Shown: positions 31,266 to 64,000 of the stretch, piece by piece
Layout of the letters: each line of letters begins with the position of its first letter
Numbering within the stretch: the first letter of the stretch is position 1
Assembly: GCA_036898135.1 (NCBI GenBank)
Contig: CM072515.1
Location: 23,602,700-23,666,699, forward strand
Direction of reading: 5' to 3'
Source: Oncomelania hupensis
Taxonomy: Eukaryota; Mollusca; Gastropoda; Littorinimorpha; Pomatiopsidae
Length of the DNA stretch: 64,000 bases
Notes under the pieces: model-generated
Seen by the model: the letters and a program-made list of their open reading frames with translations, nothing else
Told to the model about the DNA's origin: nothing
The model's database searches: none
Made by a program: the position numbers and the translations under genes

Positions 31266-31361
31266 TGATCTTTTATGAGGATCGGGGATTGTCCGGTCCT
31301 GATTTGGCTCGGAAGAGTCCGCTGGACCTAAAGCAACAATCAATCAATCAATCAATCAATC
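31266..31361 (+). mobile_element. LINE 3'-tail (family B) with (CAAT)n tail
   Basis: It contains GATCTTTTATG, ATCGGGGATTGTCCGGTCCT, GATTTGGCTCGGAAGAGTCC and GCTGGACCTAAAGCAAC, ending in CAAT repeats. It is nearly identical to the end of the 60-kb insertion. Confidence 0.8.
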
Positions 31362-31653
31362 TGTATTCCTAAAAGCTTTCCCCTCAGTGGAACCTTGTTT
31401 TGAGTGTTTTGTCTGTTAGGCGTCTTCACCAGATTACCATCGCATTCACATGATGTTGAATTTTGGGGACACGAACACGATTCCAGTGAATAGTTCCATA
31501 CTTGACTGAACAGGAAAGGTTAACTATTGTGGACAGAAGTGAGCAGGCACGATTGATGTGAAGAGTTCCACAATGTTAACACTATTATGGTGGTTTTGTG
31601 TGACAGGGTAGCTTCAGTGGGTCAGCAGCATCACGTGAGGCAGGGAAAAGGAC

Positions 31654-52719
<21,066 letters not shown>

Positions 52720-55700
52720 AACTGACCTTCACTTTAATTCACTCCAGACCTAAAAACTCTGCAGACTCTCAGATATGGCAAGGAAACTCGAGATGGTGCC
52801 AGGATGAGAGGCCCCGAATCAGGGCCAGAAAGGTCCAGGCAGAGCCAAGAAATGGTCAGTGCTCTCCTCTGCAAGTCTTTTTGAAAAAGTCACGATGGAG
52901 GCTTCAAGTCAGGTTGTGATCTCTCCGATGTAAGTTCGCAGCAGAGAAAGTGACGGATGCTAGAGCTGAGATGGATTTGGAGGTAGATACTGAAACAGTG
53001 ATGCAGTGTATTCAAAGCTGTTGCTTTATGCACAGACATGTAGTATTATGACACTTCCACCGGTTGAGAAAAAGTGACTGGATTTTTCAAGAGTCGATCG
53101 TTTAAAACGTATTTCCCTCTCTCAGCCCTCTAATTCCACACCCACCCCACCCCACTGCAGATTCTATTCACTTCAACCTCCAGTCAAACCGAGTGAGAGC
53201 CTTGTTAACACAAATGCAGTGATGATGTTTGCTTGTTACATTTCCTGTGTGACCCCGAACTGTCAGCCTAACCCCACTCCTCTTCCTCCCTCCACCGACT
53301 TCACTTCTTCAAAAGTGGATAACTGCTTTGTTTTAATGCATCCAGCCAAGGCCTTATCTCCAGAAACACCAGCGTCAGCAAAGCGAGGAAAGCAAAGTTG
53401 TTGTTAAACTGCCTTTCTACCTAATGTAGGAAGAGTGGTTAACTGGCCTACCTAGTCTAACCCTAGGTAAACGTGAAGAGTTCTCCTGTCTTCTCTTTCG
53501 ACTTCAATTTTTCTGCGCAGGAGTACATGGAAGCGATAACAGCATGCTGGAACGTTGACGTTGGTCGAGTTCTTGGGAAGAATCTTATATGCAAAATAAA
53601 CTGGCCTCTTTCATGCCTCCAGATTTTCTGCTTGGGCCAGGGGCAAGTGAACAGTCTATGTTCACGGCAAACAATTTTTTTCTCTTCTTTTTCCCTTCAA
53701 ATAAAAGCAGATTGTGGCAGCTGTCAGGTCCATTCACGTTCAAATGCTGATCAAAAGCATTGTTGTTTTATCTCTTTGTTTTTTTAGTCCAAAACAAAGG
53801 TTGTACTGCAGTAGCAAATATATGTTGTTGTTACAGCAAAACCTTAGAAATAACCTTGTTAAAACTCGATAAACGTGATATTTACAAGGTTTTGAAATAA
53901 CCACAGCTGTATTAGCTACCTGATAACTGCCTCGTTGAGCTTTCTGGAACAAAGAAGTATACTGGCGTACACAAATTATCCAGGAATTCTTCATGACCCT
54001 CATAACAAAATGTTAAAGACTTTGTTTTGTTTTTTTTGTATGTTGAAGATGATGTTGATGATGACAGTAAATATTGTTTGTTACTCTCGTATTGCCTAAA
54101 TCCCACCGCAGTTTATAGATTACATACAGTGTTGTCAACTTTTAACTGACACGATAAAGAGCATGTAGGAATATGATCGTGTTTATGTTTTGTAACGAGT
54201 CTGTAGTATAGGACTGTTGGTGCTCAGTGAGAAAAGGATAGCGAAAACTGTGCTTACTTAAAGCTTACAGGCAGCTATTGACAGTTGACAAGTTATACAC
54301 GACGTTAGTACAGATGCAGTTTAGGTAGGACAAGGTTGGAATGTGGGGGTTTACTAGTTCCTGTAGATTTTAATAGCAGGTCTTGTTATGGCTCATAACA
54401 AAACTTAAACAAAACTGGTGATACAGTGTTAGCGGGAAAGGGGTGAAGAAAATGAAAATGGTTTATTTTTCATTTGTGATAACTAAAAACAAAAAAATAG
54501 TATTGAATGTCGGCTCCATGGATGGTGGCTGCACGTGTACAGATTATTGAGATTTGTATAGAAACTATAACACTGTTCTTTAGGCTTGATTTGTTTGTAT
54601 TTATAGACTTGGTTATATTTTATTCAGATGTACACATTTACTTTTTTAATGTTGTGGGATAGTGGATAGGGTAGGATTTTTTCTTACAATTTTACAGGGG
54701 GGGGGGGGGGGGGAGGGTAATCATGAGCAGATCTTCTGATGGCCTGTTTTAAAGAGGTATTTTTTATATGCTGAAAGTAGCGTGCAAGTAAATTTTACCA
54801 ACTGTTGTCATTGAGGGGTTGATGACATTTTTAAACTAATTGGGCCTGTTTTAATTTTATTTGGCTGAATGAAGCTATTTTTGCTTCAGGTTTGTTGAAT
54901 TATTGTGATAACTGTTTTAACTAATAATGATTCTGTTAGTATTATTTTGATGCAGATTTATTTTGATGCAGATTTGTTTTTAAAATTCAGGTTTTACTCT
55001 GATTTATGTTTTTCCAGAAGGCAAGGCATGTTTTTTTTTTCTTATTTTATTTCTTTTTTAAAAAAAAAAGAAAGGAAGTCTTGCAGACAATGGACTGCTG
55101 CTGACAAAGCTGATGCATTGAGCCAGCATATGCCTTTGCTGCTGAGGGCTGTGTGCAGTCTTGAAGCGTCTGTTGCCAATGCTAATGTGAAGATTATGGC
55201 TGGACTTTGGTGTATTGATCAATGAGATTGAGATTGTTGTGTTCATTTATGTCCTTGCTTATAGTTACTCTGTGGTTTTAACCTATATAGTGCGTGTGTT
55301 TGTGTGTCTTTACTTTGTGCTACAGATATCCTTTGTATTGTATATGGTCATTTGTTAATGTACTTGTATAGAAACTGTAACTGCTTACAGCAAACCATAT
55401 GTTGATTTTAACTACAATGTTTTTATTTATTTATTTTTAAAAACGATTACTGCTGTTATAGATTTGATTTGATTTGCTCCCATTTCAACAGATAAGGTTA
55501 ATGCAGTAATAACACATTTTATTTATTTCATGTGTTCTGTCTTTACATTTTTGTTTACAGTCAATACTGAATACTTTCACGAGTTTTGACATTCGCATAT
55601 AATAATTTATTATGCCTCAGTCTTCCCATTTCCGTTGCACTCAATCTTGGATTTGATTTGCTTTGGTTAAAAAAACGTCAGTAGTCTGTAGTGCCTTAAT

Positions 55701-58700
55701 ACTTCAGTAATAATGCAAATGCAGATCAGATTTCCTGGTACCATTTATAAAGGTATACCACAATGCATACTTTGTTTTGGTTTTTGTTACATACATCTGT
55801 TCACTGGCGTCCACATTGCATGTACAAAAATAGCAACCATGAAATAATATTTCACGCCTTTGATACAGAAATATTGTTGTACATTTGAATGTTGACAGTT
55901 GTCTGATAACGGTGATCATAGAGCTACCGTTTGCTCTTGTCAGTGTTTTGAAGTTTGAACATGTTTCAGTTAGAAAAGAAAAAGGTCCACGATAGCATGT
56001 GTGTTGTGTTGGCAGCGCAGCACAGGTTACATTAACAAAATCAAAATCTATTATGTCACATGTTTGTTCATTGAAGATTGTATCTATTATAATTGTTTAT
56101 GGTATAAATTCAAATTGTATCTATAATGATTGTTTCTCATAAATCGTACAATTATTATCAGAGGTGTAAACAATATGAACGGTTGAGAAGACAAAAGTAG
56201 TCAATGTTTAACCATCGTAGACAAGAACTGCTGTTGTGGCGTGAGTAATCTGTGCTGAAGAAATGCTATAACAACAGCAAAATACCTTGTGTTCATTTTT
56301 AATGTGAATATAAACACTGAAACAATATGGAGATCAGTTTTCATATATGTGTGTATGTGTATATGTGTGCATCAAGATAAAGAAACAACTTGTGTTTGTG
56401 CTATGTGAACACTTCAACGTTGTACGTCTTCAGTATCGGATTGGGTTTTTCTTTGGCACTTTTCTGTGTTTTTGCTAAAAGCATACTTCAATTTTAAAAG
56501 ATATGCCAATGGCAGGGAGGTTTGTGTCAGAACATTGTGCAAGTGTTAAGTAAAAACTTGTTATTAAGAACATTTTAACATCAGTAAGCCAACAATAACA
56601 CATTGTTTGAAGAAAATGGCTGAGTAATCATACTTTTTATTTATTTATTTTTTTGTGCAAGAGCATTTTTAGCTTAAGCTGAATAGTGGTGGTATGTCCA
56701 ACTGCTTTGTAGTGGTGCTTTAGCGGTTTATTTGTAAATTAATTGGTCAGTGAGGAATGTTTATGTTCAGTGCAAAACAGTCTTTCAAAGTGTGACATTT
56801 AGATTGCATTTTTCTATCTTTGCAGAATTGTGCCAGTCAGTTTAGTCATTTTGATTTCTTGTGTGTGTGTAGAGATCTGTTATCTGTAGCTAGGCAAGGA
56901 ATTTCAATTTGTGATGCATGATGGCGATACTGTACTGGATTGTAGATATTCAAAACTCCTTTTCTGAGCATATTCTTCGTCGCTCGCATCGAGTTGATAC
57001 TCTTTCCTTCTTTATTTCACACTTCATTTTCACCACACATCTCTATTGCCTTTCATTACAGTTTCAGAATCTTCATCTGCAAATATGACTTTTGAAATAC
57101 TGTGGGATTGAGGATTTGTTTTTGGGAGGGGGAGTGGGGGGGGGGGGGGAAGTAGGGTGGTGTGTGTGTGTGTGTTCCATATTTACAATTGAAATATGTA
57201 TGAATGTATCCATAGCTGTTTGATCTGCATGACATAGGTTAATACAAGAGCCAGTGCTGGTTATCATTGTATTTGAATATTGTATATAGTTTTAAAATAA
57301 CTTTTATCTTCAGGATTTTTAGTTTAGGAGTAGGGATGGCATGATAACATGATCGTTACGTAAAAAAACCCAAAAAAACGCATAGTTCTAACAGTAAAAT
57401 AACATCTATTACTGTACTGAAACTTTTGATAATGGACTTGTATGTATTTTGATGTTTCTTCTATCATGTGATGTGTTGTCTACTTCATTATACTATGTAA
57501 GCATCACCCAATCTTGCTAACAATTATGTATGGATAATAATCTTTTTTCATGCAGAAACTTGTGCCTTGTTCAGTGTCTAACTGAACTGATCTCAACACA
57601 GCATCTTTATTTGGCTTTGATTTTATTATTTTTTATTTTTGTTTTTTTTAAATTCTTTTTTGTTTTCTCCTGATTTCAAATTTTGTGTTCATTCATTTTG
57701 ATTTTGAGTTTGTAGATGTTTTACATTGCATGGTAAGTCTGCTAGGTTGCATGGTGAATCTGTTGGCGCATGAAAGGGAGTTCACATTTTTTATTAAAAC
57801 AGCTAGTCTGTAAGTGTTTGTGTACAAAATGTGTGTTTACAGCATTTGCATTGCAACAGTACTGGTTCTAAGGTGGAAGGGGACAGTGGATCTCATCAGT
57901 ATTTTTAGTGTTAATCCAATCATGAGCAGTTAGAACAAAGTTTCTTATGAACGCTAATTTTATACATCTGAACAATTACTTTGGAAATGGGTTTACATTT
58001 ACTTGTTGCACAAGACAGGATGCTGATTTAATTTTGTTTTGTCAGGAAGAAAAAAAAATTGTTTTTTTGGGGGTAGGGGGGTTTGGATGGGTGTAGGGGA
58101 GGGATCAATTGCATGATTTTCTTTCCTTTTTTTTTCTTGTACTTTCAGTGGATGAAGTAGCCCTTGTTTTTTACAGTTTGTTTCATGCAAACAACATGTT
58201 CATTGTTAACTTACCTCTCTCTCTGTAATTGTAGTTATTTTAGAGCACCAAACTTTGATTTTTTGGGAATCACTATTGTGAAGTTGTAATGCTGGGTAAT
58301 GTTTATTGTTGGACACATTACCATGCATGCACTGTGACTGTTAGTCAACTTACGCCTTTGGTTTCCAATTCCATCCATAACGTTAGCTGCTGCATGTGCC
58401 TTGATAAGCAAAGTGTATTGTAACTGTTACAAATTTGTTGTATTATATAAAACAGTGAATTCTGGCATGCAGTGTTTGTTACACATTGTTAAAGTATTAA
58501 GAATTGGAATGCACTTGTTGAGACTTCATTATATTTAGTCCTGAACTGCTGTGGTCATAATTATAGGAAACAAAAAAAGAGTGTAAAAGCAGGTTTTTAA
58601 TTTTATTTTCTTTTTTTTTCCGCCGACCATAAAAAAAAAAAAAGAAAGTCATTTTGCAGCCGGTTAAAACTGCAGCAAATTTTAGTGAAACTGACAAAGC

Positions 58701-59060
58701 AGTAATTATAGTAGTAGTGACGGCTAGTACAACTTATAAAGGGAGACAATACATGTTGTGGCATAATTTTAAAGGTTTTAACTTTTGTAGAAATTGTCTC
58801 CCTTCGTAGACCTAGAATATCTCGAGTAGTGTGATCATTTATTTTTTTAAATGTTGGTTTTTTTGTTTGTTTGTTTTTGAGTCTGAAAAGCTAATATGAA
58901 GATTTTGTACATTAGATTTTATTAATCTATTTGTGTATTTCTAAAACAGAATTATAATTTCTCATTTGTTAGCATCATATCGAGACAAATGAGTGATTGT
59001 GCCCATTGTAACATTGAAAGCTACAGTTGTTTTGGAAAATAAATCTGGTACATGTGCTGA
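52720..59060 (+). other. TEAD 3' UTR and flank
   Basis: Long AT/T-rich non-coding sequence with no recognisable exons. Long 3' UTRs are usual for TEAD genes. It includes a 17-base G run at 54697-54713, several poly-T/poly-A blocks and a (GT) stretch near 57160. AATAAA at 59038-59043 is one plausible distal polyadenylation signal, but nearer ones could be used. The end is uncertain. Confidence 0.5.
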
Positions 59061-59988
59061 CTTTGTGTTGCTGTGAAGTTTCAAACATACAACGTGCCTT
59101 TTCTTTGCAAGTGATGAAACTGTAGTAATAATGACAACACCAATATATGATGTACGGATTTATATTAACATGATTAATTTTCATCTGTTTTATTTACTAT
59201 CATTTATTTATTAATTCATTTATTTATGTATTTATTTATTCAGTCATTTTTGCATAGTATGCACTCCATTTTATTTCCTTTTGTAGAAGGCAGAAATTTA
59301 TAAAAATTAAAAAAAATAAAAATTTTAAAAAGCTTTGGAGGTTTTAAAGTATGGGAGTAAAATTATTGAGCTGTATGCATTGACTATTAATGTAAAAGGA
59401 TATATATAATGGCCTGCGGTGAGAGATTCCAAACTGAACATCACTTGTGTCTTATAATTGGTAATTAAAATAAAATTAAAATTATTTTAAGTTTTACTAT
59501 AGAGAATATTGTTGTGGATACATGTATAATATATATATTATATAATTACATGTTAGCATGCATTGCAGTGTATTTGTTAGTAGAGCTGATTTGTTTGAAT
59601 GATTCACATGTGTTAAAAGGTTTTATGAACATGTATTGAACATGTTAAATTGAGAAGGAAAAGCAAAAAAACAATTTTTGTGCATGATTCAAAACTGCTA
59701 TATCATACAATATATTATATTTACTGTTTGTAAAAGATAGAGTAACATTTGCTTTAAAAACAAAACTTGGTGTTTTGTGTGTTCTTGCGTTTGTTTTTGG
59801 GATCACTCCACCATTTCCTATGATAAATGCACACTATTAATACACATGCAAGAGGCACATAATGTACAACCACAAAGAAAGTTTCTTCATAACCATGTCC
59901 AAGTGCAATGTCTGAGTATTGAATTGATTCGTTCACTTTTCATTGTATTAGTTGATATTGCTCATGTTGGTGGTTTTTTTTCCCAACG

Positions 59989-60690
59989 ACCCCTTGGGGT
60001 CATGAGCAATCTTGCCACTGTAGATTGTTCAAACCTATAAAGGGAACAGTGAAAGCCACAGTTGAAAACCTGTCTTTCCTTTATAGGCAAGACGCTTCAC
60101 TGCGGCAACAGTACCCCCGTTGGAGTGCCGGGGGTTTTCAGTATAAATAGTATCCCCACTTTATGGAAATTTAGTGCTTTAAATTCCCACTGTCGCTGTC
60201 TTCCTCATTTACTCTTTCCTATTCTTGCTCTGTCCTTCACTCTGCTATACTATCTTCTTCTTCGCTAGATCAATGACCTACCTTTTTTCTTGAAAACTCT
60301 TCCTGGACAAGACTCCTTGTTTGTGTATGAGGTCTGTTGGATCAGCTTGGGAGTGTTGGACGCTTTCTGCCGGGTGGTCACTAGGGCTTCCTATGAATGT
60401 ACTATTTAGCACTATAGGCATTTTATATGTATGTGTTTGGTTGATGATTTATAATGATGTTTGTATTCTATTTTGTTTTTGTAACCGGGGTGTTCGCGTA
60501 GTTGAGGTCAACCCTCAGCCGTCCCCCGCGTGGGATGTCTTTATTGTAAAGTGACTGGCCGGTGGAGGGCATTCAATTTTCCCACTGGGGTTGTTTCAGC
60601 AGATCTTTTATGCGGATCGGGGGTTGTCCGGTCCTGATTTGGCTCGGAAGAGTCCGCTGGACCTAAAGCAACAATAAATCAATCAATCAA
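59989..60690 (+). mobile_element. 5'-truncated family B LINE insertion with 12-bp target duplication
   Basis: The direct repeat TTTTTCCCAACG at 59977-59988 and 60691-60702 flanks a 702-bp segment. Its end carries the family B tail (GGTCCTGATTTGGCTCGGAA, GAGTCCGCTGGACCTAAAGC) and AATCAATCAATCAA. No conserved reverse-transcriptase motif was recognised, so it is mainly 3' UTR of the parent LINE. Confidence 0.8.
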
Positions 60691-61837
60691 TTTTTCCCAA
60701 CGTGAGCACATATACACATCTATTCACTTAAATTAACGATCTAGAAGCAAACAAAAACAATTCAGAGGATGAAAACAAAGTTTTTTGTTAGAAAAAAAGC
60801 TTTTAAAATGCCACAACCCACATTTTTCAAATATAGTTAATAGTATTTTATTATAGTTATTATGTCATCATTAATTTATTTATGTACCATATTATACACA
60901 CTAATATTACATTCTTATAAATGTTTAACTAAATTTAAAAAAAAAGGGGGTGGGGGATGGGTTCTAGAATGTTGTATAACATACCACAGCATCGATTCCC
61001 GGAAAGTGGCGTTCCATACCAAGGGAAGGCACTCAACACATTTTGCTTTGGGACTCGGTCATAGGTATTCTGCCTTGAGTAATTGTTATAAGAAACTCTT
61101 TTTTCCCAACACATGAACATCACATTGATTATATAAGCACTCCATCCAAATTATTATTATTATTATTTTTAAACAAGTTAATAAATAACAGTTTAAAAAC
61201 TGGTTGCCTCTTAAGGTTAAGCTTTGAATGCATTTATCTATGATGGTTATACTCCCCCTTGAGTAATTAATAGGGGAGAAAATAGGATACTAACGTATAA
61301 CGAATTCAGAGCACACTTCCCTAATAAAATTATTATTTTTAAAGTTTATGTAAATAAACACTACAATTAGTCTGGTGGATGGTATACATAAGTAGTGAAA
61401 CCCACAAAAATAAGTATAGTCTCTCCTTAGCGAATGTGATTAGGCTTAGCACGTTATTGATAGATTGGTATGTCCTCAAATTAAACAGTTTGTTCAGACA
61501 CCGTTGTTTATTCAATTTTATCATTGAAACGCATAAGGTGATTAAAATACATAATGGCCAATGATTATAGAATAATGGTCTACTCTGCAATGACCATCCT
61601 CGCTTCTCAACCAACAAGACTTGTTTCTGTATAAATTTGCCATTACAGTCCTGTCATCAGCCATTTTGTCAAATGCCTAGAATGTTGCGAGCATGGGGCT
61701 CTCTCTGGGTTGTTAGTTATTTCAGTCTCACTCTCTTTGGCGACACTGACCAGCCTTAAATATCCAATACCATGTTGATCTCAAGTTATATATCATGGAA
61801 AGATACTTTAATCAGCTCTTTACTTAATAACTGTGAC

Positions 61838-61912
61838 ATTATACAATACAATACTATACAATACAGTACAGTGCAATAGCTCTTTATTACCCCAGAAGGA
61901 ATTACAGCAGGC
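61838..61912 (-). mobile_element. LINE/SINE 3' tail with (TTGTA)n-type repeats
   Basis: On the minus strand: CTGTAATTCCTTCTGGGGTA, ATAAAGAGCTATTGCACTG, then TACTGTATTGTATAGTATTG. A unique block followed by a short tandem tail is typical of a non-LTR retroelement 3' end. The 5' limit is unclear. Confidence 0.5.
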
Positions 61913-62861
61913 GCAGAATCACACGTACAGTCATATATTACAGGTATTTCCATATATATCTTATGACTACACAACGGTTCACTTTTATTCATCCATATTA
62001 CACTCCTCGTACACATTATTCCAGCAAACCATATCACAATGTATCACTTCACACACGAAAACAAAATCTTATAGGTATCGTTTAAAGTTCCAGTGTCCCT
62101 GAAGAAATCCTCATTGCTTGACGTTGAGTAGTGTAGTGTGCACAAGACATTTGAGTAGACTGAATAAAAGTTGAAGCCCTGAACTATTTAGCATTATATT
62201 CTGTCCGGGTTACTAAAGGCAGGGCATGGTTTCCATGGCCACAATAGGAGTGCATGTACGTTAAATTAAAGAAACAAGAAAACAAACAAAATGCTTGTAC
62301 AATGTCGTGGATAGCTGGCATTCAGTAGGATACACTAAAAAAAAAACGTCCTCATGGAATAAAGTTGAGCGCTATCCTAGTTATGGATTAAAGTACTATA
62401 TTAGGACTGGATTAGAAAGTTTTGCCTTGGATTAAAGTCTTGCATTGGATTAAAGTCCTGAAATGCTGCCTTAGGGTCCTAATGTCCACAGTGAGAAGCG
62501 CAGCGTTCGGTTGGTTTATAGAATACCTTGCACAGAGTGTCAATTTTTAGCGTCCACACCCACTATTGGCGATATGGCAGACGGGCCGGATGACCATCCC
62601 AGGAAAGAGTAGGTAGAGAGGGAGGGGAAGTGGGGGCCTAAATCAACACTGAACCATCAGAGCAATCATACTGCTAAGATAAACAATAAAAAATGGCCAC
62701 TTCCTCTTGCCCATCACAGCATTGGACTGTGGGTAATCGGTGGGGCCAGGCGAACTCTCTGTTGCTGAGCTACATCGGTGAGTCCTTCGAAGATGTCTCC
62801 AAAATACACAATGCAAATGGCTGTTGGACTTGATGAAGGTTGAGGTCAAATAAAAGTTGTA

Positions 62862-63510
62862 TCAGGAGGCAATGGTTTTAATGTCCACAGTCAGCAGAAC
62901 AATATTATGTTGGGCTAGGGAATAGCTGGCCGAGAGACTGTACATTGGAGTGGCCGAGGTCAGTTTCCACGCTGAACTTCCATCACCACTTCCCCCTTCT
63001 GCTGAATCTAGAGAAAAGATAAAACAAAGCGAACACTGAAATATGTATGTTAACCAAGAAGAATGGACCCTAGGCAAGAATTGTGTGGATCTCCGAAAGC
63101 GAACGGGTAGAGCAGTACGTACTACTGCGCTACCAGTCCGCTATCGGGGATCACTGCTCTACCCGTCCGCTATCAGGGATCCACAAAATTCTTGCTGATG
63201 GTCCATTCTTCTTGATTAATGCGCCTGTGATGTAACACTACACCAAAGGACCCCCTCTACCCCCATCCGGGTCATGAGTGTGCCAGGTGAACGCTCTACC
63301 ATTGAGCTAAAGTGGGTGGGTCAAGGGGGAAACAGGGGGACCAAGCCTATGCTTGAGACTAAAGAGAGTAGGCTATAGACTCAGAGACTGGTTCAGGTAC
63401 CCTATGTGTCTAAATCTGCAACAAGTCTGACCAGACGGTTACGACGTAACGAGATACTCACCTGTCAGATAGACAGCACCCATCTGGAACTGCCGCGACA
63501 CTGCCGCCAT
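62862..63510 (-). CDS. Possible two-exon minus-strand gene, function unknown
   Basis: ATG (63510-63508) in CATGGCGGC context opens MAAVSRQFQMGAVYLT and reaches a consensus donor, ACAG/GTGAGT (exon 63462-63510). A pyrimidine-rich acceptor, TTTTATCTTTTCTCTAG, precedes 63007. It joins in phase to DSAEGGSGDGSSAWKLTSAT, PMYSLSASYSLAQHNIVLLT and VDIKTIAS, with a stop at 62864-62862. The result is 64 residues with no recognised domain. The 450-bp intron contains the tRNA-like hairpin. The real transcript may continue with further exons at lower coordinates, and the match of phases could be chance. Confidence 0.35.
63057..63216. repeat. 160-bp hairpin with tRNA A-box-like arms
   Basis: Arms 63057-63117 and 63153-63216 are inverted copies. 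The left begins AAGAAGAATGGACCCTAGGC and ends GGGTAGAGCAGT. The right begins ACTGCTCTACCC and ends GGTCCATTCTTCTT. The loop repeats a related block on the minus strand (GATAGCGGACTGGTAGCGCA). TGGTAGCGCAG and GGTAGAGCAG resemble tRNA D-arm/A-box sequence. Confidence 0.7.
63255..63318 (-). other. tRNA-like relic (SINE head or tRNA pseudogene)
   Basis: The minus strand reads CACTTTAGCTCAATGGTAGA and GCGTTCACCTGGCACACTCA, then ATGACCCGGATGG. The D arm is good, but the anticodon stem and T arm are poor (no GGTTCGA). It is not a functional tRNA. Confidence 0.5.
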
Positions 63511-64000
63511 GAACGACAATCGATGAGAGGACGTCACTATCAGCCGACACTGACCACTGCAATCAATCGCTCGGTCACTTTAGCCAGTTTCTTCTCTGAT
63601 GATATCGATATTCTTGTTGGTCACACGTACATAAAACCAATCTTATCTATGAATCTCTCTGAATCTGAGTAGTTCGTCGAATAAACCAGTAGTCTTGCGT
63701 AATTACGGTGTGACTTATCAGTTTCATACAATGAATAAGACCGATCCTAGAAATCGGTGTATCCGTCGCTCACTGACTATACTGTACTGGATCAGTTGGT
63801 CAGTCAGTAAACTAGTCCACCAGTAATTTAGCTCGGTACAACAAACCAACCAGTCACAGCAATTTTAAAATATATTGGCCAATCCGCAAATTCGCAAATA
63901 ATCTTCATGTGCTTAATTAACAAATCTTTTCTATTTAATATTCATCAACGAAATATTAATTAACCCAATCACTAATCATTCAATCGAATCAACCACTCAT

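Larger units (their letters stand above)
23770..31606 (+). other. Probable TEAD 5' UTR intron
   Basis: 7.8 kb between the promoter-like region and the first TEAD coding exon. It contains RTE copy 2, its nested insertion, a family B tail (31266-31361), a 26-bp perfect palindrome at 30454-30479 and a 27-bp direct repeat at 29695/29821. No coding exons were recognised. The intron status depends on the unproven 5' exon. Confidence 0.4.

Noticed and set aside
63406..63672. 88-codon plus-strand gene near the window end
   Set aside because: No recognisable domain. It overlaps the better supported minus-strand exon with donor and start consensus.

Overview
The window is animal nuclear DNA, most likely from a mollusc and probably a gastropod. 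I infer this from short, highly conserved coding exons separated by long AT-rich introns, GT-AG splice sites, many microsatellites, and many short retroelement tails and foldback elements. There is no bacterial gene organisation. Most of the long open frames are microsatellites or chance.

Layout: (1) 1-12786 (+) is the 3' part of a parvin gene. Two coding exons, 6142-6214 and 12680-12786, encode the end of the second calponin-homology domain. A probable 3' UTR runs to about 14.5-14.95 kb. (2) About 15.0-23.1 kb is intergenic and full of mobile elements: a decayed L2/CR1-type LINE at 15322-18011, a short P-element-like transposon with a THAP exon at 18645-20030, and an RTE LINE fragment on the minus strand at 21914-22733. 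(3) About 23.1-24.15 kb is a CpG-containing promoter-like segment with a perfect CRE palindrome. It probably starts the next gene. (4) 31607-52719 (+) is a complete TEAD/Scalloped transcription factor gene with eleven coding exons and 438 codons after correcting one base. A 3' UTR of up to about 6.3 kb follows. Its conserved reading frame is broken by one missing base in exon 5, near 49485-49488. (5) 59.9-63.9 kb is downstream DNA with a 5'-truncated LINE flanked by a 12-bp target duplication, a tRNA-like hairpin region, and a possible two-exon minus-strand gene start at 62862-63510.

The parvin and TEAD genes lie side by side in the same orientation, as PARVA and TEAD1 do on human chromosome 11. 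This looks like deeply conserved microsynteny. Parvin links integrins to actin, and TEAD is the DNA-binding output of the Hippo pathway. The other notable items are mobile elements resolved to their ends: the P-like element, a pogo-like element, a full-length SINE with an 11-bp duplication, two abutting TIR elements with a TTAGGG-like core, and a 69-bp retro-insertion nested in an RTE copy.
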